Part shown: piece after piece, positions 34,314 through 46,375 of the stretch | Numbering within the stretch: position 1 is the stretch's first letter | Layout of the letters: each line of letters begins with the position of its first letter | Assembly (NCBI GenBank): GCA_013076295.1 | Contig: RQOL01000876.1 | Coordinates: 6,014,001 to 6,078,000 of the forward strand | Reading direction: 5' to 3' | From: Sanderia malayensis | Lineage: Eukaryota; Cnidaria; Scyphozoa; Semaeostomeae; Pelagiidae | DNA length: 64,000 nt | The notes under the pieces: generated by a model | Told to the model about the DNA's origin: nothing | Seen by the model: only the letters and a program-made list of their open reading frames with translations | The model's database searches: none | Made by a program: the position numbers and the translations under genes

Positions 34314-35620
34314 TTATGAACAACGCGTAGTGCCCCACGCTGCCAGGGTGGAACACCGGGAGCAGGACCATATCCGCAGTTCTGAAATTGTAGTACGAAA
34401 GGCTCTTCCAACTACCGCGTTCTCTGCCTTGTTGTTTCGTAACAACTTGAACAGGTATGAATTCCAGCACAGTATCTCTTTTTTATCATGTGACACCAAC
34501 GTTTGTAGGCAAGCATCCAGAACTTGTCCATTCAAAACACCTCCTTTTAACATGCTTATAATATCCGGTCGGCCTATGAGGCCAGTCATTTTCCTCTCAT
34601 TCAAGAGAATAAGACTAATGTCTCTGCAATCTTCAATAGACAGAGCCAGCCTTTCATTTATGAAATTTTCTTCCGTCATGCACTCTTTCCGGACATAGAA
34701 CAGCATTTTCACTCCTTTCTGTGTAAGTCGATCGTTGAGAATGGTATTCATATCTGTTGCATGTGTATTACGGTCGTCAAAAACTCTCACGGTTGTTTCT
34801 CCGTCACACACATATGCAGTATAGTGCCCTGATGTCACTCTCCACCCGGACCACTTTATCCATGCAAATATTTCATACTCTAGTGATGTGCCATCTCCTG
34901 CAATTAAGCATGTCAAATCAAGTGTGGGCGGTATCTGCACTCTTGTAGACATTGGCACATTTGTTCCAGGCGTTACTCGTTGAAGCATTAGCGGCAGAAA
35001 GACGGGAGCTTCTAGCAGACTTTGAAAATTTAACAGCTTGCTGTCTTCTGCAGGTGTAGTGCAGTGGCTGCACTTGATATCCGGTGAAAATTCATATCCA
35101 CAAGCCAGTGCGTTGCACAGCATATCTTTTAACTCATGCTTCACATCCCACTAGCGTTCAGGACTGGCAACAAAATACTGTTTGCTGTCTCAATTTTCCC
35201 ACTGGCATGCTTGCATCTCCCACAGTAGGCAATGTTTGTCATTTTCAACACGCCAAGTGACACATACGTGTTCATACTGTCATTAGCCACTCTTGCCATC
35301 GACATTGCAAAGCAATCCCCCACGTCCATCTGCTCCCCATTAATGGCCTGTGGGCCAACCAAAGCGGCCAATTCTCTAATGAGATCATTATTCACGCATA
35401 ACTCTTCACCGTCTCGGCTTCGCAATTCTTCGGCAATCTGCTCTGCAATGCGAGGCGGTTGTAAACCTCTCGCATCCATTTGTGACATCAACCATCGATA
35501 TATGTCAGTACCAAGTACCACTTGCACCATAGCATTCAGCCAACAGTTGTTAAATGTGTTGCGGATACCAATGGTATTATCCAAGTAGCTGATCTTAACG
35601 TGCGCCTGTGCACAATCATG
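34314..35620 (-). pseudogene. USP-type ubiquitin protease domain carried by a transposon
   Basis: The Cys box GIRNTFNNCWLNAMVQV (catalytic Cys codon at 35543-35545) sits in the same frame as the end of the transposase at 35830. It is followed by NGEQMDVGDCF and the zinc pair YCGRCKH. After a one-base frame change at 35141-35144 come a second zinc pair (KCSHC) and the His box SGHYTAYVCDG, then FDDRNT. These boxes are those of peptidase family C19, which removes ubiquitin. All catalytic residues are present; the visible break is the single frame change. It is shorter than most USP domains (about 400 residues). Fusion to a transposase suggests it protects that protein or blocks host ubiquitin signals; this is inference. 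Confidence 0.75.
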
Positions 35621-35829
35621 TGTTTTGTTTATTACCTCTGGCCAGTTAGATTTTTTAAAGTTTTGAAGGCATTTGAACTTCCTTCTGAGAGGCTCTCTGT
35701 TTGGGCAACTTGGCTTCATTTGTTTTGCTAGACTGCTAGCTAACAACTTCTGGGGACGCTGTTTTGTTGTCCAACGAGACTGCATTTGCCACCACACGTG
35801 TTGCTGAAGACACTGGATCAAAATGCAAC

Positions 35830-38584
35830 ACTTTGTGTGGAGGTTTCTGGTACTTTCCTGTATTCTGTCGACCTTTGTTTGGCACAGGAGATACCATTCT
35901 TCAACAGGGACGTCTGCTGTCTCCTCTGTTGAACTGTAAGTTTCTCCCCCATCGTTCATAAACTTCACGTGCCTCATGAAAGCTCTCTGCATGTTTGATT
36001 TTTTGTATGACATTTTCCCGACCGACGCTGTTACACCATCTACAAACGAGCGTTTTGCACCGCGTCTGCTTTCCCAGTGACGAGTGACAAAGTTATCTAG
36101 CGATGGCTTCATTTTACTTTGCTTCAGCAACCCAAAATATCTTTCTACATGACCTGTTGCATAAATAATAAACATATTAGTCTCTAAAACAAGAAATTTT
36201 TTACTGAAATCACCGTTAATAATTCTCACCTGTGGTCGAGGTGTCTCTAAGATTTTGAAATTGGAATAATCATTGTTGAATCGTTGGAAATCTCCAGATA
36301 AAATCTAGCTCCACAATACAATAGATGGTAGAAGGTAATCTTCACAATAATCCATGAATCTCGGATTATAGTATTTGTTGCACAACATGACCTTTGTAGT
36401 ACTTGGTGTACTTTCAAGTTTGCATTGTAGTCTTCCTAATCTGTTGCTCTAGTGGTTCTTTATGGCCGTCTGCTTTGCATGCAGCAAATCTTTCTCTTCA
36501 GATGTTAGCCCTTCTGCAGCTGTGCAGACTCATGCCACTGCAGAATCACCGTCTCCAACATTCTCTACTGTGTCGCAAGAAATGTTCTTCGCTGGACTAA
36601 ATGTATTTATGAAATACTCCAAGTCCCTCAGAGCCGTTTCCATTGCATCTGTCACATGTGGAGACTTGAAAACAACATAGGCAGCCATTACATTACAACA
36701 TCCGTGGCATCCAGTAATGATGAAGAATTAATTAGAAGGCCAAAGAAACGCATTGCCAGATGAACTTTAGACGTGTTTCAGGGTCACCAGGAACGTTAGC
36801 GTGTTTCTTAATGTTTTTCATCATATCCCAGAACACGTGAAAACGAACAGTTTCTGCAGTTCTTCGACGCTTGCTAGCCCAACCATTATCTTGTATGTAC
36901 GCTCCAGATATGCGCGGTACGATTCGTTGTTAAATTCCACCATAGCTGCTACAATTATTACCAAAGAAAAGTCTGTCATGATTCCCAGGGGTATTGAGTT
37001 TCCAGTTGCTTTGTAGACTAGTCTCTCTCGGTAACATAGTTCTTCAAAAAGCCGGCGTATGGAATCCGCCGTGTGCTCGTTGGCAATCATTTCAGCAACG
37101 GTGATTGGTGGACCTTTGCCAAACGGATGTGGAATAACCATGGCGTAATAAAGCAGACGCCCAACACCATTTATTTTCTCATGTAGTCCACCAGTCGCAT
37201 CTACATAAAACATCGTACACTTGGCAACTTTGTGGTACAGTCGTACCATGTCCTCTTCAACCATTACCAGCCTTACAGCCTCCTCTGTAAATGCCAAATC
37301 TTAAGTGTATCCAAAGAAAGTCCTTTCTTTTAGCCGACCGATGGACTCTGCTCTCACTTTGTCCTTTTTACGCAACTCAGTACGTAATGCGTACAATCTT
37401 TTGTCCATTCCCGCGATAGAGCGTTGTTCGTGTCTCTCTCTGGACGATATTAATCGAATAGCATTGCCGGAATCTCCCACACCTGTTCTGTTGCCACTGG
37501 TAAATTGATCGGTGTCAAGTGCAGCCAATCTTTCTGAATAAACTTTTCCCGGTTTCAGAATCGGATCTTTGCAAAAGTTACTGGCCAAAGCATCCCTCTC
37601 ATTGCCGGTGATGCGCCTACTACTTAAAACTCTCGCATCATGCTTGGGATTTTCTAGGTACGTTACACTGCATGTGTTGTCTTCAGAATTTTGAATTTGT
37701 AGTATTATCTTCACACCACAGCCTGCAAGTGTACAAGAAGCCGAGCCCTGCCAAAAGGGATAAAGTTTCTTCCTCGAATCATCGGCTTGTATGTAGTTTC
37801 TTTTGAAAGCCCAGCAGCATTCGTTATTGTGTTGCGAGAGCATTTTTGCAAACACGCTGCACCAACCTTTTCCAAAGCACTTCCCTGACTTCGTGGAATT
37901 AATTAGAATGGATCTCCAGCTGCACGGAATGGGTAATTTAATAATTTGGTTCACGAAATTGCGTTGCTTCTTCTTCATCGGGGTGGTAATGCTGGCCATC
38001 ATACGCAAAGGATTGGGCGAATGACTTCGTCTGTCTGCATTGTGGGTATCACCATCAGCACCAATTTCGGTTGCAGGCGTGTTTTCATCCAATTCGGGTA
38101 AGTGCCTCGTCTTCGCTTGTACTGTAGCCATTTCCGGTTTTACTCTTGAAGTAGAATGCGTTATTGTTTCAGCCACTATTGTTTCTAGCAATTCTTCTTC
38201 AGTCAACCCCAATGTGAAGGATGCTTTCTCGGCCACTTTATGTATCACGTTGCAGGCTCTTTTTACGGCATCCTTAGAGGTACTAGACAAACTGTCGCTC
38301 TTCTCTGGATCTGCTTCCACCAAGTCAGCATATGCGACATGTGGATCTCGAAGAACGTTTTGTGAAATACTCTCTGAAAAAGTAGGCAAGTGAAAATTAG
38401 AACAATACCAGCTGCATATTTTAGCATACCATACTATAAAGTAAATGCAGTTCCTCAATAAAAGCCCGCTGCAGTAATTGCCCACCCTCAAATAACAACA
38501 GGGATAAGAAGTTCTAAAAATCGCGTTCATATAGTAATTATCAATATCATGTATCATTACTGGTACGCCGTCCCAATGTAGCAA
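35830..38584 (-). pseudogene. DDE transposase (MULE/KDZ-like) upstream of and fused to the USP domain
   Basis: The minus-strand frame from 38584 includes CCWAFKRNYIQADD and LYPFWQGSASCTLAGCGVKI (zinc-binding-like, near residues 245-285). A nonsense codon at 37301-37303 interrupts it; the same frame goes on with MFYVDATGG (probable first catalytic Asp) and GRLLYYAMVIPHPFG, PITVAEMIANEH and MTDFSLVIIVAAM. After a frame change near 36840 come MMKNIKKHANVPGD, MAAYVVFKSPHVTDAME and CNKYYNPRF. Finally TNMFIIYATGHVERYFGLLKQ and HWESRRGAKRSFVDG run straight into the USP frame. The DATG and VE.YF..LK pattern fits MULE- or KDZ-related transposases, but I cannot fix the superfamily. No TIRs were located. 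Confidence 0.6.
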
Positions 38585-38995
38585 TTATTGGGTGGGTGTT
38601 CTCAGCACCAGGAAGCCCGAAGCGTTAGAAACTACAGTTTTCCAGGGAAACACCTAATATAATTTTCTTACTTAACTCTTCCTTGCAGCAGTTAAACTTT
38701 GCTAATTGACAGGGCATTACTTAAAACAATCTGACAACCTTCCTAACCAAGAGATTCCTAGCTAAGTGAGGATGAAGAATAAGAATAGAATAAACTTGGA
38801 AGCAGTAAAAACCGAGATTAGAATTATGATTTACGATGACATCATCTTAACACATTTATTTCACATGAAATTCCAGATCTTTTTATTGAATTGTAAAGAC
38901 AACGCCACTAAGCAGTGGTTCAATAGTTCTCTCGAACAATATACTTTTCATTTTTTATAACCCATATCAACGAATTGGCCTATGTCAGTAAGCAA
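38585..38995. other. Intergenic, nothing recognised
   Basis: AT-rich; it should contain the 5' end of the transposase-USP element, but I found no inverted repeat partner. Confidence 0.4.
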
Positions 38996-39244
38996 TACCG
39001 TAAATCCTCGAATAAGCCCCCACCTTCGAATAAGCCCTCCCCTCGAATAAGCCCCCATCCTGATTATTATTTGCAAGGCTATTGAGCCCAAGTTTCCAGA
39101 CATTGAAGTTGTTTAAAGAATGTATTGCAAATAGCAGCAAGTTTCAGCCAATTACTTCATTGATTGGCTGCATCGTATAGCTTTTATTTTACTTAATATT
39201 GATTAATAATCAGACTAAAATTTCGTTTTTGAGGATTTACGGTA
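38996..39244. mobile_element. TACCGTAAATCCTC MITE, 249 bases
   Basis: The ends TACCGTAAATCCTC and GAGGATTTACGGTA are perfect complements. Three AATAAGCCC phrases follow the left end. TA at the tips suggests a TA target. Confidence 0.8.
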
Positions 39245-39473
39245 TTTCACAAAGGTGCATCTAACAATTTGATGACGTCATTTAATTACCGAAAACGTTC
39301 ACAAAACTCGCAACTAAATATATTATTCGAGACATCTACTCAACTACTGTTCGATAGCGTTATTGTTACCATGTAATAATAACTCTATAAAAAATGTGAT
39401 GGCATTTCATAGCTGCCAAAATGACGTCATCTAAAATTATTCCTTCCATAAAAAATTTCAATGCTTCCGAGCG

Positions 39474-39576
39474 TACCGTAAATCCTCGAATTGCCCCCCT
39501 CCCCTCGAATAAGCCCCCCTCTGAAAATGTCCAAGATAAATAAGCCCCCAGGGGGCTAATTCGAGGATTTACGGTA
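39474..39576. mobile_element. TACCGTAAATCCTC snapback MITE, 103 bases
   Basis: It has the same ends as the 38996 element, with complementarity extending through CGAATTxGCCCCC, so nearly the whole element can fold back. No coding capacity. Confidence 0.85.
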
Positions 39577-40798
39577 TTCAGCTGTATTGGCAAGAAGTTT
39601 CCACTTGAGCTTATGGCAAACGTGCACTACTTTATTACGACAATGGAGGGAAAATTGAGGCTTTTGTATCAAGCATAGCCTTTAAAAGGTCTCCAATACC
39701 ACAGGGTGGTCTGGAAATACAGATTGTCTTGAAGATTTTTAAATCTGTTTCACCAGACAGGGTTTTCGACATTATGAAAGAGAAAGTGAACTCTTACTAT
39801 ACCGAACCCGATGAAATTCAATTCAACATTTAAAGTAATAATAAAGTTTGTTATTTTTCAGAAAACATAGCGTAAAATACTTTCTTGTTGAATTTTTGAC
39901 GATATTCTGCTTTTGCATTATGCGCATGCGTGGCTTTTTTGGTGCAGCTGTTCTATCCAGTCTCCCTTCTAATATCTTTGATTTCGTGCAGTCGGGGGTG
40001 CGCGAAAAATTGTACAGCGCGAGTTTAAATACAAATAAGGTATACACTCTTTTTTTTATAAGAATGCTTATTTTTTGCTGAGCCTCAATATTCCTAATGT
40101 TTTTCTATTTTGAACCTCGAAATATTCTTAAATTACCGTATTTCCTCTATGTAGCGCCCACCCTCTTTTAACCGCTCCCTGCAATAAGCGCCCAGCCTAA
40201 AATCAAAAAGTGTGAAATAAGCGCCCCCTCTATTAACCGTCCAGGGCGGGTTAAAGAATCCTTACATTTTCACTGTTTGGTTCAAATAATAACGTAGAAA
40301 CTCTTTAAGGCTAGAAAACACTTTCATCGGGTCGTGAGAGTTTGGAAAATGCAATGCAGTCAAGATCACCAGGGGCGTCGGAAGCACGGGGGCAGCTGCC
40401 CCCCCCTGCCCTGACGCTACGGGGGCGAGCGGGGGCAGCACTGTGCCCTTTTGAAAATCTCACTGTGTTACAGATGCAAAGGGATATGTGCTATTTGCAC
40501 AAGATGCTAAAAAATTAAAAGTATAGAGAGGATGTGAAGGATAAATTAGCCTGCATTTCTGACCTTATCGATTTAGACGCATTAAAAGACGAACTCCAAG
40601 AGTTGCCCATATATATTAAAATATACAACAAAGGGGTTGCTATGCCAATTTAAAAAACAACGAAGATAGATACAATTTGTGAAATTATGTCTCCAAAAGA
40701 ATGCCACAACGAATGTCTGCCAGAGCTACAAAGTATTGCAGCTATACAATTCGGTAGTACTTTCATCTGCTACAGCAGAACGTACAATTATGTAGGCT
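39577..40798. other. Mixed short repeats, no supported gene
   Basis: A 60-codon open stretch near 39655-39830 ends in IMKEKVNSYYTEPDEIQFNI; I do not recognise it. A lone TACACTCTTTTTTTTATAAG end lies at 40043, a lone TACCGTATTTCCTCTATG end at 40134, and a SINE/MITE-like phrase GGGGCGTCGGAAGCACGGGG at 40373. Confidence 0.4.
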
Positions 40799-41175
40799 TA
40801 CTACAAACGTCGTGCCAGCGCCGTGCCGTGCTGAACTCCAGCACGGCACTTGCACGACGTCTGAAGTAAACATGGATTTTTATGCCGTGCTGAAATCCTG
40901 GCATGGCATCTTTGCCGTTCCAGGATCGTCCAGCAGGGCCACAGCAATGCATGGAAACAAACGTCGTGCTATTGCCCTTCCAGATCATGTTCAATTAGGT
41001 TGGTCGGTTTTTTACTACGAATGAGTTATTTTGCTCCTGCGCGAATTACTAGGCTCAGTGAATTTTTCTGGCACGCCCAAGCACGACGTCTGAATTGAAC
41101 AGGCGTGCAAAATTGTGCTCGTGTTGTGCTAGAGAATGGCCAGCACGGCACGGCGCTGACACGACGTTTGTAGTA
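40799..41175. mobile_element. MITE with ~35-base GC-rich TIR
   Basis: The left end TACTACAAACGTCGTGCCAG continues with CGCCGTGCCGTGCTG; the right end is its complement with one mismatch. The inner sequence repeats CGTGCTG and CACGGCAC in both orientations, giving nested hairpins. TA at the tips fits a TA target. ORFs in it are palindrome artefacts. Confidence 0.85.
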
Positions 41176-41238
41176 AACGTTTTACAATGCGTCGAATAAA
41201 GACATGGCTAAGGTCTAATATGACAATAAACAGCTAAA

Positions 41239-42259
41239 AGGCCTACTGCAATCAAAAATCACTTTCCCTTTTTTTGCATAAAATGAAATTTCAATCTTCA
41301 CTGATTAATTTGGTGCCTGTTTTGTTTTTATTCGATCACGATAAGTATACTAAATTTGGCTTTGAAATGGCACTGACTGCGACATGGTATGACGTCATAA
41401 CCAGGACACAAATCGAATTTTATAATGGGAGAGTATCGGGAAAAGTTTTTAAATCTGCACTATGCGTAACCCCGGCCCTTATTAAAAAATCGCTTCCCAG
41501 GGTACAAAACTATAACTTTCTGCGCGTCGTTTCAGCTATAACCAAAAAAATTGAACTTACGGTAACGCTATAGCGGCGCTTTGAAAAAGGGTACTACAAA
41601 CCGCGCGGTCAGTCAAACGACATCTTATTCCGCGCGGTCTGATTTCCAAACAGCTGGAAGCATTCACAAAGGAAGTTTGTCGGAAATCATGGATGGCGGA
41701 GCTGTGTGAGTAAAACTAGTAACAAACACGATGGCCCGGGTTGTTGTTAGAGGACCAGGCAAAGTAAGCTGTTACAGCAGTTAAGTTAATTAATAAATGG
41801 GAATTTCAAGCAGCCGTTTTCAAAACAAATTTGAAATGAAACATAAGGAGAGCTCAGGGGCGGATCTAGACCAAAATCTGACTGGTGCAATTTTTGGGTT
41901 TTTAGGGGGTGTCCCCAGGCTTTCGTATACTGCCACACCCTTTGACAGACAACACATAACCATTCTGACTCAATAAATGCTTTAAAATATTTCTTTGGTT
42001 GTTTAGAAGAAGCTTTAAAGTAAAACACAAAATTTTAGAAGAAAACAAACCAAAATAGTTATACGTATTACTTTACTCAGAGGAGTTTCAGTTGAGGACA
42101 GGACATCAGTATCACTTACATCAAAACATCAACATTCCGATAAATATGTAATAATGACGTTTTGCCCCAGTCAGCCCTGCATTTTCTCTCACACTTACAT
42201 CATATGCGACTCAGTCAAGTCAAATGCAAAAGTACATTTCATCTCGACACTGATAATCC
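41239..42259. mobile_element. TTAA element copy B, with inserted or swapped middle, ending at the gap
   Basis: Bases 41239 to about 41852 match 12994-13611 almost exactly, and 42186-42259 match 13985 onward. Between them lies unrelated sequence starting CAGGGGCGGATCTAG, like a hAT-type MITE end. The right TIR would lie in or beyond the N run. Its left flank reads GCTAAA rather than TTAA. Confidence 0.75.
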
Positions 42260-42359
42260 NNNNNNNNNNNNNNNNNNNNNNNNNNNNNNNNNNNNNNNNN
42301 NNNNNNNNNNNNNNNNNNNNNNNNNNNNNNNNNNNNNNNNNNNNNNNNNNNNNNNNNNN
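42260..42359. other. Assembly gap of 100 N
   Basis: Exactly one hundred N bases, a conventional placeholder; the true gap length is unknown. ORFs reading through it are not real. The flanks are not obviously contiguous: the left side is the TTAA element, the right side (42360-42905) is AT-rich with nothing recognised. Confidence 0.95.
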
Positions 42360-42905
42360 TTAAATCTTGAACAAAAAATGCTCACATTGCTATATTCAAT
42401 GTGTTGGATAATGGGTTATTTCAGTTTACAGTCTTTATTCAAAAAAGATCAATAAGATATGATAAGATCTTTTCGATCCCTGTGTTACAAGACAAATTAT
42501 ATTAAGCAACTAATGCCTTTGAGTGTTTTTAAACCATGATTAAACACGAGTACACTTTAATTTTATTGTCTAAATTGTCACTACCCTCGCTCCGGCAGTC
42601 CCTGCTCAGGAAATACAATTTGATCATATCGTACAATTAGAAAATTAAAACAAATAAGAACAGAGTTGTTTGTTTACTCATAGTTTCAAGCTATCGTAAT
42701 CATCAGACAATAACGTGAGCTTTATTGTGTAAGTCCAAGCTCTAAGCATGAACGTCTTTGTGCGTTACTGTAAAGCAACGAAGGAACGAGATCTTTGTAA
42801 TCTGAAGAACCGCCCTTAACACGGCTTGAGAAGAATTGCTTACGTTTGCGCGTCCCTTCTCAAGCAGTGTTTGTTTTTCAAATTGACTTTCATTAGCAAT
42901 TTTAT

Positions 42906-43468
42906 TACACGTTTATTTATATAAGAAACCGCTTTATAAGAAACTCACTGGGTAAAAGGCCAAAAAATTTAAGAAACTTTTACTGGTAAATGAAAAATCA
43001 CTAAGAAACTTTTCAATAATAATAAAAAATAATTTTGGAAAACACCGTTCGACAGTGCTTAATACACATATGTGTAGAGCGATATATAGAATGAGTGATG
43101 TTCAAGAAAGACAGGGAATTATGTGTCTTTCTTGAACATCACTCAATTCTAAGAAACTTTTCAATTTTTTATTCTTGTTTGAAATACGGAAAATAACCAC
43201 TGTGCATGGTAATATCAATATCAAGGGAGTAGATATGATGCTTATTGATTAATGTTAGATATACAACTACTATATTAAATCGATTTTCCAGCCTAACCTT
43301 ACTTTTCACTTGTTTCCGATATTTTCGATTCTATTCGTGCGTTTTTCAATATCCAATTAAGAATCTTTTTAAGAAACTTTTACTGGTGTGTCAAAAAATG
43401 CCCTGAAATTAAGAAACTTTCACCGGTGAAGCTTTAGCCAGGTTTCTTATCAAAATAAAAAACGCGTA
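42906..43468. mobile_element. MITE with TATAAGAAACC ends and central hairpin
   Basis: Ends TACACGTTTATTTATATAAG and its imperfect complement (43441-43468) enclose many subterminal TAAGAAACTTTT repeats. Near the centre is a perfect 20-base stem with a 12-base loop (43093-43112 with 43125-43144, GAGTGATGTTCAAGAAAGAC). The design matches the 16711 element. Confidence 0.65.
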
Positions 43469-43547
43469 GTCCTACTCTTCTTAATAGTCAAAGACCTAAA
43501 TCCCCGAAACTGCTACGATAGCAGACGAAATCCCCAATTAGCTTCTA

Positions 43548-43588
43548 ATACGGTGGCCCAAAAAGACTTTCAATTCAGTAGTAAGAGG
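43548..43588. repeat. Trace of the Rep/transposase unit left of the array
   Basis: TTTCAATTCAGTAGTAAGAG at 43569-43588 is identical to the last 20 bases of every array unit. Just before it, ATACGGTGGCC (43548-43558) is identical to the motif at 46151 inside the unit. Together they suggest a deleted remnant of an earlier unit. Confidence 0.6.
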
Positions 43589-43616
43589 TACAATGAAATG
43601 CCAAAAGACAGGAAAC

Positions 43617-43904
43617 ATCCTTGCCAAAAAGACTTGGAACGGTTGAAAATATTGCTAACTGAAACACAATACGCGGCCTCTTAGAGCACAAACAACAAAT
43701 GCTTGTCAGGTACCTCTCCCTCCCCTCCCCCAAAAAACAATGTTGGTTGTTGGTTGTAAGGCATGTAGCATACTCGTGAATAGCGATTACCCGCTGAAAA
43801 ATAGACACAGTGAACAAAGATCAACATTGTATCGGGGGAGGGGAAAAATTTTGCAGAACGGAATGAAAATATTAGTAGCGTTCCAGCATTTTTGGCCAGG
43901 ATTG
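43617..43904. mobile_element. Left flanking MITE of the array
   Basis: The ends C(A)ATCCTTGCCAAAAA and TTTTTGGCCAGGATTG are near-perfect inverted repeats of about 26 bases. It is non-coding and has a pyrimidine tract near 43710. Its right end abuts the first base of unit 1. A second copy in the same orientation lies at 61257-61549. Confidence 0.85.
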
Positions 43905-44566
43905 ACACGCTTTGAATACAAATCGTGCTGAAGCCTGTAATTTTTTTGAAAACCTCACGAAGTTAGACCTGTGAATCACGAATATAAAATTATTTTTGCA
44001 ATTTCACCTGTATCTTTAATGAAAATGACGTCATTTGGAGCCAAAACGGTCTATTTTTATGGTTTTGGTCATTTTACCCTACTTTCTCATAATGATTATG
44101 TTTTAATGTTCTTAGCATCTCTGGGCTCTCATAAATTGTGATTATTTATGTTTACGGACGCCTTTCAATTGCCTGCTGTGCTATACTTTATGTTTATGAG
44201 TGAAAAGTTGAATGTGTAAAATAACATGAAATCGAGGCTGTCGCTAGTAGCTCATTTTTCTAGAGAATAGAAAGTGTCAGCTGTGGCAAACTCAAAATTT
44301 CATCTGTAATAAGCAATCCATTGAATCGTCTTTTGCTATTTTTAGTTTAAAACCCCTGAGATGCTTCAAAAGCTATAGAAATAGCGTGAAAATTATCTAT
44401 TGTCCAGTCCGAGTCACTAGAGAACGACAAACAATAGCAAAGAACAATATCAGTGATGTAGTGCCGAATCTAGTTGTTTACAGCTACAATAACTGTTAAA
44501 TGTCGGGTCACAGCACAGGTTTAGTAGATATTAAGATCCAGTGAGAGACGCACTTCTAATTTCGTA

Positions 44567-45673
44567 ATGGCCTTTAAGAAGAAGATATGTTCCAAAACAC
44601 GAGCTCTAGCCTATTTAATGGTTGCCCAACAAGGTAAAAGCTTTCGAGAAGTATCAAGGATTCTGAAAATTTCACATTCATCTGTTTATCGATGCTATAC
44701 CGAAGGAATAGATTCTACTCAAAGAACAAAGAAGCAAGGAAATGAGAAAAAGAAGCGTGGACGGCCAAGAATTTTGTCAGAGCGACAAGTCTCGTACTTT
44801 TTACGAACATTTCATGCATTGCGTGCTGATGGTCGAATCCAACAGTAAAGGAAATAATGAATGAAGCTGGTGTTACGGATGGCAGCTACAGAACATATGT
44901 CCGTATACTTAATGATGCCGGGTATCGTAAGTTGCAGCCAAGAAAGAAGGGCTTGTTGTCTGTCAAAGATAAAGTCAGCCGCAAAAGGTTCGCTAGGCAA
45001 GCATTAAAGCAACACGAGGATAGTTTCTGGACAAAAGAAGTGGCGTTCTACTTAGATGGCGTATCATTTATACACAAATATAACCCATTTCAAGAAGCCT
45101 CAAAACCAAAAGGACGCATTTACAGAAAGCGAAGTGAAGGTCTGAGATACACAACAAGTGGCTCAAAGAATCTCGCCGGTGGCAGAAGATTTCATGTTCT
45201 TGTCGCTGTATCATACAATTCAGGCGTGATTATGGTGGAACCATATGAAAAAATGACTGGACAGTTCTTTGCAGACTTTGTTAGAAGCAAGCTTCCGCGT
45301 GCATTTATTGGAGCACGTGTTCAGTGCAGAAAAAGCAGAATGGCAAAGTTCTTCGTCATGGACAATGAGCCATGTCAGACTAGTAAGCTTGCCATGGATG
45401 CATTACACGATATCGGTTGCAACGTTATTGAGGATACCAGCAAGGTCACCAGACCTCAATCCAATTGAAAACGTTTTTCATAATGTTAAGCGTGCATTAC
45501 AGAACCAAGCATTGGCTAAGAAATTAACAAGAGAATCATATGAGGAGTTTTCAAGAAGAGTGTTGGATACACTATGGAACTTTGACAAAGACGTTATACA
45601 GAGAACAATAGATAACATGCCTCAGCGTATGAAGTTAATTGTTGCTACTAAGGGTGACAGAACAAAATACTGA
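44567..45673 (+). pseudogene. Unit 1 Tc1/IS630-type transposase, two frame breaks
   Basis: This is the same gene as at 48905, but with single-base length differences near 44834 (after the residues RADGR) and near 45417 (after HDIG). The first cuts the protein between the second DNA-binding domain and the catalytic core. The unit's 5' flank has four further one-base length differences from the other copies, so low sequencing accuracy here is possible. Confidence 0.85.
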
Positions 45674-46375
45674 AAATATACTAGAGCTTTTGTCTATTTA
45701 TTATTTTATCTCTCATTTTGTCGTTTCAAGTTGATATTTTGCGATGTGACATTTTTAACCTAATTGTATTTCTCTTCGTCAAGTGTATTCTGCTATGCTC
45801 TCTGCGCATTATTGCACGGTATTTCATGAACTGCTTGGATTTGAAATCTCATCGGAGTTTATGTTTACATACTGACAATTGTGTATAAACCATTAGCAAA
45901 AAGCAATGTGGTGCTCATGAAGGCCTAATTTCTCATTTCTAGAAATTTCCTATGACATGACAAATAAGAGAAACAACGATATCCACGGTTACCACGACGG
46001 CGGCCATTTACAAAGCGGATATTTAGCAGTACAATTAAGCAATATATTACTAATTTTGAGGTAAGATTCTCATCTTTATGCATCTGTTGTTTTTATGGCA
46101 TGTCTTTAAAAAGTATTTTTCAATTATCTCCCATTATTCATGCAAAACGTATACGGTGGCCAGTCATTTCTAAATGAAATTTGATATCTTCGTTTCTATT
46201 CTTTATTATTTACTGGCAACCGTACAAAAAACCCTCATAAGTGAAGTTTTAATGCGAGCAGACAAAAAATAGACAACACATGTGATTTATAACGATTGAA
46301 AATGTTATGCTATATCTAAATATGTGAGTATATATATTGAAAATTATATCAAACACAAAATTACTAAAAATGTTT

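Noticed and set aside
39655..39832. About 60-codon open stretch ending YYTEPDEIQFNI
   Set aside because: No start, no recognised motif, too short to call a gene.
42154..42455. ORFs continuing through the N run
   Set aside because: They translate unknown bases; no evidence of coding.
46042..46050. ATATATTAC as a definite circular-virus nonanucleotide
   Set aside because: One mismatch at a conserved position and only a 5-base stem in AT-rich DNA; kept only as a weak hint.
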